Positions 36,894 to 49,553 of a DNA stretch of 64,000 nt are shown here, piece after piece. Under the pieces are notes generated by a model, which saw only the letters and a list, made by a program, of their open reading frames with translations, made no database searches and had not been told where the DNA came from. The translations under genes were made by a program, and so were the position numbers. The stretch spans positions 38,709,072 through 38,773,071 of the forward strand of contig CM044879.1 of assembly GCA_024500155.1 (NCBI GenBank), given 5' to 3'. Numbering within the stretch: position 1 is the first letter of the stretch; the number at the start of each line of letters is the position of its first letter. The DNA is from Chenopodium formosanum (taxonomy: Eukaryota; Streptophyta; Magnoliopsida; Caryophyllales; Amaranthaceae).

Positions 36894-38823
36894 CTATCAA
36901 CCTCAACGATGTCAAGTCCTTGAGAATGAATATCATTACATGTCTAATAAAAGTATGAAAACATTATGTACACAAAGGCACCTGGCCTGTCATCAGCATA
37001 ATTCCCTTTTCCACTTTAGCTTATTCTTTGATTAGTGCTATCAAATCTTAGTCCTTATCCTAAGTTTGTTCACTATGATTTTCAATACTTTAAGTTACAA
37101 CTTACAAGTATAAATTCGTAAGACCAAAGTTGTACTTCCAAAAGATTTTTTTAGACTAAAAATCTACCAACATTACTTATTTTGATTATTGTACTTCGGT
37201 TCAATTAATTATGGATTATCATCTTTCAAAAAAAAAATATTATGGATTATCATATCCACTCATTTTGGTTTCAGTTGATATATACGTACGTATTTGTAAT
37301 CTTCTAGCTTAGCAAGAAAATTCAACAATTTATTTATTTATTTATTTTTTTCATTTTAAGAACATGCAAGAAAATTCAACATTGTTACGGCAGCCATTTT
37401 GATGATCAAAACCAAACTTTACCAATTAAATTCAACTCATTTGGTTTTTGCTTGATTTCCGGTCACAATTTTGACTATTAATATATTTGTCATGCAACTA
37501 TAAAGTGAAATTTATAGATGGAGACCACGTAAAGGGATAGAGATACGGATTATATCGTAACAGTTATGATATTACGAAACTGATCGATGCATGGAGGATA
37601 TACGGAAATGGATATCCTGTTGTTGGATAGACTATATATAAATGGGAACATAAATCTTGCATGTTTACGACACTTCCATTTACGTTCTTCATAAAGTTAT
37701 AGTACGAATCATTAGTAAAAGTATCATGAAAATTGAAAACGAATGGTAAAGATGAGTGTAACGTGTGAAATGATAAATTTATTGCACTGAAGAAAACTGT
37801 GCACTATTGATAATGTGGTAATAAATTGAACATTGTCAAAATTTCACCCACCAATTTAGGATTCTAGATCAATTTTTTGAGAAATTGTACTACTTTTTAG
37901 GATCAATGTTTTGTCTCCTCTATATTTATATATCATGGTACAAGAGAAATGATTACTTGTGTAGTTGTGGGTTCGTGCTCTAATAAAAGACGCGAAAATT
38001 TAATTTTCGGAGTGACAAAATCAATTTCCATACAGAGTACTAAGGTTAGAAAAAATAAAGTAATCCGTAGTTGTTTGGATTTTTATTAAAGGTCGTTGAA
38101 GAGATATTTCTAAGATACAAAGTGGTATTGATAATAAGAACATTGATTTATCCAAGATATAGTGTTATATGAATATATATGAATTGAAGCTACATATCCA
38201 TACAAGTACTACTTTGTTCCTCTCTCAAAAAATCAAAAATAAATAAATAAATAAATAAATTATAAAAAAAATTAGTGCTTAAATTTACTTATATATAAAA
38301 ATGTAATTAATTAAGAAGGCTACGAACCTAATTTAAGCTAGCACGCTAACATCAGCAGCCCATAATATGGTAATGTGCTACCCATTATATGGCTAATTGA
38401 GTAATTGACGATAGGAAGGTAGGAGCCCTAATTAAGCTAAGATAGGGTAGATAACTAGATGTAGATAAGAAAGAGGCTATGTAAGATAATCTACTAATTA
38501 CATTCAAAGATTATTTAATGGTTAGTGATTCTAATGGAGGATTAATACATAAACAAGTGATTAGGAATCTGATCGGAGAAAGGTACATGAATGTTATTGG
38601 TAAAAAGTTAGGTCTATGTATACTTAATAACAATATTCCCGGCGTATGCTTAATCGTTGAACTCTTTGAATCAGCAATAAGGTTGGTTGACAAGAGTTTA
38701 CTCAAATGAATCATTAGTCATCTTTTTTGTTATTATGTATACATGGATACAAAGTATATGATGCTAACAAATTATGAATTGGTGCGTGGTTAATCAATAA
38801 GAAGAAAGTCACGTTAAACATAT
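36894..38823. other. AT-rich intergenic DNA
   Basis: No supported gene. Contains a short poly(A) scar at 37208-37253 and an (AAAT)n run at about 38238-38262. Confidence 0.5.
37208..37253 (+). mobile_element. Ultra-short poly(A) retroposon scar
   Basis: The 15-bp direct repeat 'attatggattatcat' (37208-37222, 37239-37253) flanks only 'ctttc', ten A and a T. Confidence 0.6.
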
Positions 38824-38828
38824 ACGAT

Positions 38829-39384
38829 TGTTGGGCCCGTATTGTAATACGACCCATTACATTTAGGGCACCAGTCCAAGAAGCAATACATCAACAAAAT
38901 AAGCAAAACGGCTTGATTGGAATAAATAAGGAAAGCAGCATCAAGGATATCAATCAAAGAGATACTTGCCAAAGATACACCTACAGAACAGGGAAGAAGA
39001 TAAATCAAGAAGATCTTCCTCATTTTGAATATATTCCGAATATCTTTGTAAACCCTAGATATCCCTAGGTATAAATAAGCATAATTAGACATTTTGAACA
39101 CTCATGTACACACATATACTCTAAATATAATAGAATTACTCTGCATTTATCTACGGAGCTTCGTCCCTACTGAAGAAGGAGGCTAGTCCTTATTCAGTAT
39201 TGTATCTCTGAATTTACTCTCTTTTCATAATAGAGTTCTTTCTGTTTACTTATTGTTTATTCGTTGCTTATCTATTGCTTTATTATTGCTTTATTGCTAT
39301 TTTATATGCTTTTGGTAGTATGATTGTTATTACCCCCCAAACCTAGCAGATTCTCATATGTCCTTGTTGAGATTTGCCTAAACA
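38829..39384 (+). repeat. 5' LTR
   Basis: Starts 'tgttgggcccg' and ends 'tgcctaaaca'. TATA-like 'tataaata' at 39070-39077. It has an 11-bp 'ttattgcttta'-type expansion absent from the 3' LTR. Confidence 0.97.
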
Positions 39385-39387
39385 ATT

Positions 39388-39405
39388 TGGCGCCCACCGT
39401 GGGGC
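39388..39405 (+). promoter_or_regulatory. Primer-binding site
   Basis: 'tggcgcccaccgtggggc' starts 3 nt after the LTR. The leading TGG complements a tRNA 3' CCA end, and TGGCGCC starts are common in plant gypsy elements. The tRNA was not identified. Confidence 0.7.
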
Positions 39406-39453
39406 TGATAATCAATTAACCAACCAATTCGCCAAAAAACCAATACAAACACC

Positions 39454-42400
39454 ATGTCTGGGCACCAAGTACCCTTTACCATGGCCGAAATCAATGAGGG
39501 AATGAACGCATTCCGTCAAACCTTAGACCAACAAAAAAGCCAAATCGAAACACTGTTGGCCCAAAAGGTTGAAACTGAAGCCAAGCTTACCAGTCTCACC
39601 AAGCAAAATGAAGCCCTCCGTAGCCAAATACAATCAGTCGCTTCCAAAACCATTAATACCAGAAAGAACACTGAAAGTATAGCCATGCAGCTTGATATGT
39701 CAGGTACCTTTCATACCCCTAATGGGGAAAAAGGATCTAACACTAGGGGAAACAACCCTAGATCTGGACTCTTTGAATGCAGGAACCCCTAAGCAGAATG
39801 GTCAAGAAGGATCTGAGGAGGGAAAGATAGAGAAGATAGTCAAAGAGTACCTCAAAGCAATCGAAACCAAGATCGCCAAGATCCCTAGAATGCCAAAGCC
39901 CATGGAGGAAGAAGCATCAGATGGCTATATAGAGTCTCCTTTCTCAGAAGAGATCGCCATGGTAGAAGTGCCAAAGAGGTTCAGCACACCCAGCATGGCC
40001 ATGTACGATGGAACAACAGACCCTGATGAGCATGTATCCCTCTACAAGCAGAAGATGATGACCAACTCAATCCCAAGAGACATCAGAGAGGCCATCATGT
40101 GCAAAGGCTTTGGAGCCACATTATCAGGTCCAGCTTTAATTTGGTTCATTAATTTAGATAATGGGACAATTCGATCTTTTGCAGGAATGGTAAACCTATT
40201 CAAGGTCCAGTTCGCCAGCAGCAGGAAAATAGAGAAGCAGTCATCGGATTTATACCGTGTTGTGCAAAGACATGGTGAATCCTTGAGGGATTATCTTAAC
40301 AGGTTCAACAGGGAAAAGATTGGAATACACAAGTGCGATGCTCCTACAACCATTGAAGCGTTCAGGAGAGGATTGCTAGATCACAGTGAGCTCTATAAGG
40401 AATTAACCAAATATCCATGCACAACCTTTGAAGATGTACAAGCTAAGGCAATGGCTCAAGTCAGATTCGAAGAAGATGCATATGCAAGAAAGACTCCAGA
40501 GCTCAGGAAGGATGAAGATCGTCCGTCAAGAAGGAACAACAACTTCCCCAGGAGAGATCATCGATTCAAGCCGTATCAGCGTTCCCGCTTTGATGAAGGA
40601 TCAGTCAATGCTGTCGAAGGAGAGTTTTCTGATTGGAGGGAAGATCCTGAGCTCCCACCCAAATTGCACGAGTATTGCTTCAATGTCAACCCTGCAGGAG
40701 TAATAAGGACCTTAAACAAGATGGGAGATACTGTTCAATGGCCTAGAAGGAGTGATAGGCTTGGGGAGAAGAAGGATCCATCCAGATGGTGTGATTTCCA
40801 TTCAGATATTGGTCACACTACTGATGAATGTGTCGCGCTCAGAAAGGAAGTTGCATACTTGTTAAAGAAGGGCTACCTCAAAGAACTCTTGTCAGATAGA
40901 TCTAAAGCTTCAGGGAAGGACAGAGAGTCCAAGCAAGGAGGTCCTCCACCCCCACCTTCAATTGTCAAAACCATTTGTTTCATATCAGGAGGGTCAGAAG
41001 TATGCAGTCTAACATATTCAGCAGCAAAGCGGCACGCAAAAGAAAGCAACAAAGAGCAACCAGACAAGAGGGAAAAATCAAAGATAGACATCCCTATCAT
41101 GTTTGAAGAAAGCGACGCATTAGAAGGTCATCATGACGACCTAGTGATCTCACTCCCAGTTGGAAACTGCATGATTAAGCGAATCCTAGTCGACAATGGA
41201 AGCTCTGCAAATATCATCATGCTGGACACCTTGAAGCACATGAACATAGATGAGAAGAATATCGTCAACAAATCAACAATGCTAGTAGGATTCAGCGGAG
41301 AAACCAAGAAGACAAGTGGGGAGATTACATTGGCAACATATGCAAAAGGGATCAACCTGCAAGTCAAGTTCTTAGTGATCGACACTCTATCCTCATACAA
41401 TATGATTCTGGGAAGACCCTGGATACACGAAATGAAAGCCATCCCTTCTACGTACCATCGGGTCATTAAGTTCCCTACTAGATGGGGAATTCAAGAAATC
41501 AGAGGAGATCCTAGGGAAGCTAAAGAATGTTATAAGATAGCACTGAATGCAACATCTGCAGAAAAGAGTTCAGCATAGCAATCAGAGGGTCAGCTGGGCC
41601 AAGAGAAGTTGAGTATATCAGAAGAGCAAGAAGCCACAGAAGTCCAGCTGAACCCCATACATCCAGATCAGAAAGTCAGAATAGGATCAGAGCTGAAAGC
41701 AGAACTCAGACAACAAATTTACGACTTTCTAGAAGAAGAGAAAGATGTGTTTGCCTGGACCCGTGAAGACATGAAAGGCATTTCCCCAGAAGTTATCACC
41801 CACAAATTAAACGTAGATCCAATGCATACACCAGTGAAGCAAAAAAGAAGAAAATTCGCGCCAGAAAGGAACAAGATCATCAACGAAGAAATTCAAAACC
41901 TACTGAAGACATGAAAGATCAGAGAAGTAAAATACCCAGAATGGCTTGCCAACGTGGTGGTAGTAAGGAAGAAGAATGGGAAATGGCGGATCTGCATAGA
42001 TTTCACAGACATCAACAAGGCTTGCCCAAAAGACCCATTCCCTTTACCTCATATCGATGCCATGGTAGACGCCACAGCAGGACACGAGTTGCTATCCTTT
42101 ATGGACGCCTACAGTGGTTACAACCAGATCCTCATGCACAAGGACGATCAAGAAAAGACAGCCTTCATTACCAGCCAAGGAATATACTGCTACAAGGTGA
42201 TGCCTTTCGGATTGAAGAATGCAGGGGCAACGTACCAAAGGTTGGTAAACAAGATGTTTGAAGAACAAATTGGAAACACGATGGAAGTCTATATAGACGA
42301 TATAGTAGTTAAATCCAAGAAGGCAGAAGATCACGTCAGAGACCTTAGAGAAGCATTCGTCATCCTGAAACAATACGGCATGAAGTTAAATCCCACAAAG

Positions 42401-44872
42401 TGCACATTTGGAGTACAATCAGGAAAGTTCTTGGGATACATGGTTACGCAAAGAGGAATAGAAGCATGTCCGGAACAAGTTAAAGCCATCTTAGACTTGG
42501 AGCGACCAAAATCCAAGAAGGATGTACAGAGCTTAACAGGGAAAATCGCGGCACTGAACAGATTCATTTCAAAGTCTTCAGAAAAGAACAGAGCTTTCTA
42601 CGAGGTACTGAAAAAGAACAAGGAGTTTAAGTGGGAACAGGAACACGATGAAGCATTCCAGAAGCTGAAAGAATACCTAGCCAACCCGTTGATTCTCTCC
42701 TAGCCCAAAGAAGGAGAACCACTCCAGTTATACCTTGCAGTATCTGAAGGGACGGTCAGCGCAGTTCTCACAAGAGAAGAAGATAAGGAACAATTTCCAA
42801 TTTACTACGTCAGCAAGACCCTGCTCAGTGCGGAAACAAGATATGCATCGTTGGAGAAAATCATTTTAGCCTTGTTCACTGCTTCAGTAAAGTTACGTCC
42901 ATACTTCGAGAGTCATTCCATACAAGTACGGACCAACTACCCCATCAGAGCTATCATGAGAAAGCCAGAAATGTCAGGAAGGATGGAGAAATGGGCCCTA
43001 CATCTGAGCAGGTATGACATACAGTACGAACCCAGGACGGCGGTTAAATCTCAAGCCTTGGCAGACTTCAGCCCTACCCTTGAAGAAGAAGCACAGAAGG
43101 AAGTACTAGCTCTACAGGAACCAAAAGCTGCGCAGAAATGGACACTCCATACAGATGGTGCAGCAAACATACGAGGAGTAGGCTTAGGAGTAGTACTGAC
43201 ATCACCCCAAGGAGACAAGATAGCACAGGCAACAAGGTGTAACTTCAAGGCTACCAATAATGAAGCTGAATACGAAGCACTAATTACAGGGCTAACCGTT
43301 GCAAGGGATATGAAGATACAACACCTGGAAGTAATTTCTGATTCTCTACTCATGGTAAACCAAGTCAACGGACAGTATGCAGCAAAAGACACTAGAATGA
43401 TTGCCTACCTAGAAGTCACAAAGAAGCTCATTAAAGAATTCAAGGAGTTCAAGATAGAACAAGTACCCCGAAACCTGAACACCGAAGCAGACGCATTGGC
43501 AAATTTGGGGTCAAACATCAATCCAGAAGAATTTGGGGCAATCCCACTAGTACATGTACTCTCACCAGCCATAGAGAAGGAGTCAACCATGAGTGTCTAC
43601 GAAATTCAAACAGGCCCTACAGAAGAAGAAGACAACAGTTGGATAACGCCTTTGAAAGAATACCTCCTGGGCAACACGAAACCAACAGGGAAAGTAACAG
43701 CTCAAGCATTCGCTCAGAAAGCCTCCAAGTACTGCCTGATCAGCAATGTACTCTTCAAGAAATCTGCAGCAAGACCTTTCTTAAGACGCCTGGAAGGAAA
43801 AGAAGCTCAGCAAGTCTTACAATCCCTACACAGTGGAGAGTGCGGAAATCACTCCGGAGGAAGGAATCTAGCCAACAGAGCACTTAGAATGGGATACTAC
43901 TGGCCCAGTATGAGGAAGGATGCAGCAGAGTTCGCCAAGAAATGCCTAGCATGCCAAAAACATGCGCCCTTGACACACAAGCCATCAGAGGAATTACACC
44001 CAACATTGACACCGTGGCCATTTATGAAGTGGGGAATGGATATAGTAAAGCTACCATCGTCATCAGGACAGAGAGTGTACTTCTTAGCAATGACAGACTA
44101 CTTTTCCAAATGGATTGAAGCAGAAGCGTACAAGGAAATCAAGGATAAGCACGTCATCTCATTTATAAAGAGGAACATTCTAAGCAGATTCGGGGTACCA
44201 GCAGAGATCATTACAGACAATGGGTCCCAATTCATCAGCAACAAAACCACCAAGTTCTGTAAGGAATGGAACATCTCCCTTATCACATCTACACCAAGAT
44301 ACCCACAAGCAAATGGACAAGCAGAATCAAGCAACAAAGTCCTTATAGGCAACATGAAGAAAAGGCTGGAAGGAGCCAAAGGAAAATGGGCAGATGAACT
44401 ACCCAACATATTATGGGCAGACAGGACAACCCCTAAAGGCGCTACAGGTCATACCCCTTTCTCACTGGTGTACGGATGTGAAGCGGTAATCCCAACAGAG
44501 GTAGAAGTGCCTACAGTAAGGTACGGGCTAATGACAGAAGAAAGAAATCAAGCAGAACTAATTCACAATTTAGACACAGTGGAGGAACTAAGGGAAGATG
44601 CACAAATGAGAATGGCAGCATATCAACAGGAAGTAGCAAGATCCTTCAACAAGAATGTCAGAGTTAAAGTCTTCAAGCTAGGAGATTGGGTCCTCAGGAA
44701 GGTATACGAAAACACCAGGGAAGTCAATGCAGGAAAGTTAGCACCCAACTGGGAAGGACCCTATGAAATCACTAAGGTGGTAGGTAATGGAGCATACAGA
44801 CTCAAGAATGCAGAAGGAAAAGAAGTGCAACGAACCTGGAACGCAGCACATTTAAAGTTATATCATTTCTGA
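39454..44872 (+). pseudogene. Broken gag-pro-pol polyprotein of the Tat-like element
   Basis: The ATG at 39454 opens a coiled-coil-like gag N-terminus that ends at 39790-39792. Gag continues in another frame from about 39700, so there is a frameshift near 39692-39790. The rest stays in one frame to TGA at 44870 but carries in-frame stops at 41576-41578 (TAG), 41912-41914 (TGA) and 42701-42703 (TAG). Domains in order: retrotransposon gag (about 39990-40500); CX2HX4HX4C knuckle (near 40790); aspartic protease with DNGSSAN (near 41190); reverse transcriptase with FMDAYSGYNQ and YIDD (41950-42560); RNase H (about 42700-43070); archaeal-type RNase H with HTDGAAN (about 43140-43520); integrase with HHCC, TDNGSQF and a GPY module (43800-44870). 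The first stop separates gag-pro from pol and could be natural; the others lie in pol. Confidence 0.93.
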
Positions 44873-45504
44873 AGAAAGGCACGCAGTTGTTATTTCTATT
44901 TTGTCTTTTAATTTACAAAAAGGAAAAACCAAAAAAACAGGAAAACAAGCAAAAATACAAAAAAAAAGAGAAAAACACAAAAATCTCCAACAGCCAAAAT
45001 CAGCACGAAAGGTACTCATCTATCTCTATCCTTTGTCAATTTGCTTTATGATCATTACGAGTACTGAATTTGGCATCGGAGGGCCGTTGGGGAAACCCAC
45101 GGCCACCCCTCACCTTCTTCTGTTTTGCAAGGAACACGACTGACATTACTGAGCAAGAATGTAACAAGTCCCTTCACTACAGAACAAAGACAAGTCATTC
45201 CTGAAAAGAACAGACCTACTATCCTTACAAGGCATACAAACACATGTAAGTAGCATCACAACTGTAATATAACTGTAATACATTCGTGATACAACTACAA
45301 TCACAACACACTATACAGAAAAGTCAACCACACAGCAAGAAAGACAGAAATACTTAGTTGCATTGCAACAAAATTAAACAAAGCATCCAGCTACAGAAGT
45401 GTAGCACAAAATAAAAACAAATTATCCAAACTGCACTAAGGCAGTAAACAGAAACAGCATTCAAAAGTTTTACATTTTTTAAAGGTGACGCAGCACCAGC
45501 TAAA
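44873..45504. other. Retrotransposon spacer after integrase
   Basis: A-rich just after the pol stop (about 44915-45000). No reading frame of interest on either strand. Confidence 0.5.
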
Positions 45505-47512
45505 CTAATTCTCCCCCATGTTGTCAGCAGGAGCTACTTCTTCAGCAACAGGCTTCATCACCTCTGGGGCATCCTTGACTTCTTCATTATGAGGAGAGTT
45601 CACTTCCTCATCAGCAAAGCTCAGTAGTAGTGAGCCAGGAGCAGCAGTCCCCTCAGGAAACGCCTTCTCAAAAGAAGCCTTATCACCATCATAGTCCCAA
45701 GCCTCATGCTTTCCTTGCTGAAACTCCTCCATCATCTCAATACGTGCCTTCCCGTAGTAGTACGTAGCAGCATCAATGGCCTCGTTAGCAGCTTCCTTAG
45801 GGTACCCTTCAGCCCATCCCGCTCAGAAATGCAGTCCCGATGCTTAGTCCGTTCAGCTTTCAAAGCCTCAGTAGAGGCCTTGTACTTTTCAGACAGAGCA
45901 TCACGCTCCTTCTTCATAGCCTCATACACCCGAGAAAATTCTGACACCTTGCCTAAAACACCAAGGCAGGACTGAAGGCTCTGCACAGCAAAGATAAAGT
46001 GTAAGGAGCATATTTCAATAAGGTCGATTTTATTTAAAAAAAAAATTTTGGGAGTATACTATACCTGGAAAGACTGTACGGCCGCCTCTTGTGAAAGGTC
46101 AGCAAAAGTCATCGAAGATTGGCGATCCTTGAAGGAAGGAAACAACAGGGTATCTACATGCGGAGCAAGGGAGTCAAAAGAAAACTCAGCAGCGTCAACA
46201 TCAATGGGCATCTCCAACTTCCTCTTGAGACTGGCACGAGACGGAGGCGGAGGAGGGACACCCTTGGGAGCAACCATCTTGATGGGAACAGCCTCAGAAG
46301 TCTGGGGGGACGAGCGAGACTTAAGACGACCCAAGATGGAAGATGAGCTAAGAAGATCATGAGACCTTAGTGACCTTGATGTATCTGCAAGGAACATAGC
46401 TGGTTCAAAAAGTAATACAACTAGGAACACAGCAAATGTATACAACAAGGAACACAGCAAATGTATACAACAAGGATCACAGCAAATATATACAGCAAGG
46501 ACGCTAATAACAATCAAATAGATTAGCAATTGTATGCAAGTATATTCAACAAAGATACAGCCAATTCAAAATTAAAAACCCACAAACTAAACAAGCAAAC
46601 CGACATCTACCACACATTCACAAAAGTATAAGAACAGCAAAACATCGAAACACAAGAAAGAAAGAAAACAAACCTTGAGACATGGTTGGGGCAACTTTCT
46701 GCTCAGAATCAGATTCGTCCAAGGACTTAATTTGAATAACTGCTTCAGGTTGTGTCAACTTGATGAAAGATCTCTCGTCTGCACTCAACTCATACAACTT
46801 GTCTATCAGGGATGGAGACTGAGAGCGCTGCTTCAATTTGCTGACTGCAACCAACAAGCAAATAAGCCCAAATCAACAAAGAAGGAAAGAAGAACATAAA
46901 AGAATAAGAAAACAGAATACCTTCAGCCTCAACAGTGTCAATCAAAAAATCACAATCATCACTCAATGAATCAATCCTCACAAAGAAGAACTTGTGATAC
47001 CACTTCTTGTCAAACGCCTTCTCCAAGTCAGTCACCAAAGGACCAACGCCATCCTTCAGGCGAAGACCAACTCGACCTTTACCACTGGTCCTAATAGTAT
47101 AAGGGTAACACAAATCCCTCACATCAAGTTCTATACCCAATTTTATACTCAGGAAATCCAGAATTCTCAATACCCTCCAAGTCTGGGGCAACAATTGACA
47201 AGGCGAAACCCTAACTCTAGAAAGGAATTGGCGAACAAGAGCAGAAAAAGGAAAAGTGTGCCCAATTACAAAGGGGTACTCAAAGAAACACACCCAACCA
47301 GGGGCAATCCAGTCAGCCCTTTCCCTAGGTGATGGAATTTTCACCACAACCCCATCAGGAAAACGCACAATTGCAGCAATATTCTGAACTTCCTCCTTCG
47401 TAATGGTGGAAGGATAGGTATCCTTGACAGGAAAGACATTCTGCGCCACCAAGTTTGGCCTTTTCACACCCTCATCCACCCCAGCAAACACCACTCTCAC
47501 ATGATCATCCAT
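45505..47512 (-). CDS. Antisense, spliced accessory gene inside the retrotransposon (frameshifted in last exon)
   Basis: Read on the minus strand from an ATG at 47512, with exons 47512-46921, 46844-46674, 46384-46065 and 45980-45505. Introns (76, 289 and 84 bp) all have GT-AG ends and the phases join. Exon 1 (197 codons) has a WIAPGWVCFFEYPFVIGHTF-type core, which resembles the 'putative gypsy-type transposon' (Transposase_28-like) plant family. Exon 3 is basic and Pro/Ser-rich. Exon 4 is coiled-coil-like (EAMKKERDALSEKYKAS), then acidic. In exon 4 the frame is lost between about 45790 and 45830: upstream and downstream parts are both coding-like but in different frames, so this copy is probably defective. 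Function is unknown. Antisense extra ORFs are described for Tat-lineage elements. A splice-free antisense frame upstream to 47671 is probably leader. Confidence 0.75.
46416..46501. repeat. 25-bp tandem repeat in the antisense gene's second intron
   Basis: Units 'tacaacaaggaacacagcaaatgta' type start at 46416, 46441 and 46466, with a partial unit at 46491. The period is exactly 25 bp. Confidence 0.85.
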
Positions 47513-47800
47513 CGCAAAAACAAGGAAAAAGTACAAAGTGTAAAACAGAGCAAATAGAGAAGAGAGAGAAAATACCTGATGAAATTGAAATTGGGGCAAA
47601 GCAATTGAAGTAATTAGACAATATCCTGCACACCCAATAAATACCAAAGACGGAAATAAACCGCCCTTCACAGTTATCGAGGAAGTTGCCTTAAAACCGC
47701 CACCACTTTCTATTTTGCTAACCGTTGGAACAATTTCTGAAATTCAAAATATTCTCTAGAGTTTTCTTTAGGTAATTTTCACTTCCAAATACTTGGAAAT

Positions 47801-47816
47801 AAAAATTAGGGGCAAT
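47801..47816 (+). promoter_or_regulatory. Polypurine tract
   Basis: 'aaaaattaggggcaat' ends directly at the 3' LTR, where plus-strand priming is expected. It is purine-rich but not pure. Confidence 0.6.
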
Positions 47817-48360
47817 TGTTGGGCCCGTATTGTAATACGACCCATTACATTTAGGGCACCAGTCAAGAAGCAATACATCAACAAAATAAGCAAAACGGCT
47901 TGATTGGAATAAACAAGGAAAGCAGCATCAAGGATATCAATCAAAGAGATACTTGCCAAAGATACACCTACAGAACAGGGAAGAAGATAAATCAAGAAGA
48001 TCTTCCTCATTTTGAATATATTCCGAATATCTTTGTAAACCCTAGAGATCCCTAGGTATAAATAAGCATAATTAGACATTTTGAGCACTCATGTACACAC
48101 ATATACTCTAAATATAATAGAATTACTTTGCATTTATCTACGGAGCTTCGTCCCTACTGAAGAAGGAGGCTAGTCCTTATTCAGTATTGTATCTCTGAAC
48201 TTACTCTCTTTTCATAATAGAGTTCTTTCTGTTTACTTATTGTTTATTCGTTGCTTATCTATTGCTTTATTGCTATTTTATATGCTTTTGGTAGTATGAT
48301 TATTATTACCCCCCAAACCTAGCAGATTCTCATATGTCCTTGTTGAGATTTGCCTAAACA
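47817..48360 (+). repeat. 3' LTR
   Basis: 544 bp, 98.9% identical to the 5' LTR over substitutable positions. TATA-like 'tataaata' at 48057-48064. Followed directly by the 'acgat' duplication. Confidence 0.97.
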
Positions 48361-48551
48361 ACGATGTATATAGCTTTATTTAACTTTGTAAATTAAAAGA
48401 AACGATAGATTATGGTATATATGTACAACCCCCTTACGGACATACGGTTAACTAAAACAGTCAAATTACTTAACCTGTATCTGTATTCATATTTTGTACG
48501 TAGAGTCGTAGACTAAGTTAAGAAATTCATGACAAAACTATGCATCTTTAA

Positions 48552-48735
48552 GGGTCTGTTCTCATCGACTGAACTCAGCTGAACTGAACTGAATTGAGCT
48601 GAACTGAATTGAACTGAAATGAATATTCTATAAGAGAAGGAAAATAGGAGCTGAGCTGAAGTGAACTGAACTGAGCTGAGCTGAGCTGAACTGAACTGAA
48701 CTGAATTTCAACGTAAGAGAACACAGAACAGGCCC
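48552..48735. mobile_element. MITE with CTGAA-type internal repeats
   Basis: Ends 'gggtctgttct' and 'agaacaggccc' are inverted, with TTAA on both sides. The interior is dominated by degenerate ctgaa/ctgag pentamers. Confidence 0.75.
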
Positions 48736-49501
48736 TTAAGTTAAATAGTTGATCAACAATTTTTTGTTTGCATGTACATTTGTTAAGGATTGCGTATATC
48801 ATTTTCCTTAAATAAAAGATGAGCACTAGAGTGAAAAAGGTAGAGAGACATTAAACTGTAGTTTAGAGAAATTAGTGGTGCAGCATACTTCCGGATTACG
48901 CGAGGATTAAGCTGAAACATGCATGGTCCCCTACCTAAAATTGTGATACTTCATATAATTGCAGACATGCTAGACCAAATTAAGTACATAATTAATTTGT
49001 ATTTATCTAAGAAACTATCTAAACTATCATTTGAGCATCATATAAATATAAATATATTTGCAAACGAACTCTAATCTACATTTCGCTTTCAGATGAACAG
49101 ACTACAAGAGTACTAGTAGATACTCTAAATCTTTCTTGAAGGTGACATCCACATTCATTCATATGTATTAGGTCATTTCTTTATCCAATAACATCAAACA
49201 GGAGTAATCTAACATAAAGTTCCTCTCATATTAAGAATCAATAACTAAACAAACAATATTAGTTTGGTGGAAATATTATTATATCGCCAAACTTTTTAGG
49301 CCCCCAATCTCTGATCCGACCCAATAATTTGACCTGAAATTGACAATTTAATTTCTATGTTGAATTCGGAAAATTAAAGCTCGGGGAAATTTTAAGGTTC
49401 AATTTTTTATTTTTTATTATTTATTTATTTATTATTATTATTTTTAAGTACTATTCTAGGATAAGCCCTAATAATTTGGCCAAATTTAATGTGAAGATTT
49501 A

Positions 49502-49553
49502 GGGTCTGTTCTCATTGATTGAAATGAGCTGAACTGAAAAATAGAGTAGGCCC
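49502..49553. mobile_element. 52-bp deletion derivative of the same MITE family
   Basis: Starts 'gggtctgttctcat', keeps 'gagctgaactgaa' and ends 'gtaggccc', with TTA on both sides. Nearly all of the interior is missing. Confidence 0.65.

Larger units (their letters stand above)
38824..48365 (+). mobile_element. Ty3/gypsy LTR retrotransposon, Tat-like lineage, with 5-bp target duplication
   Basis: The element proper is 38829-48360 (9.5 kb), flanked by 'acgat' (38824-38828 and 48361-48365). LTRs are TG...CA, 556 and 544 bp. The order is LTR, primer-binding site, gag, protease, reverse transcriptase, RNase H, a second archaeal-type RNase H, integrase, antisense accessory gene, purine tract, LTR. 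The second RNase H and an antisense gene before the 3' LTR are known hallmarks of Tat-lineage elements. The LTRs differ by 6 substitutions and two indels (1 and 11 bp), so insertion was recent, yet gag-pol is broken. It may have been moved by proteins supplied in trans. Confidence 0.95.

Noticed and set aside
38518..38709. 63-codon ATG frame just before the retrotransposon
   Set aside because: No recognisable motif, no promoter or splice context; length compatible with chance.
41576..41578. TAG between gag-pro and pol as a programmed readthrough signal
   Set aside because: Possible, but two further in-frame stops in pol make simple decay as likely; no distinctive downstream structure was seen.
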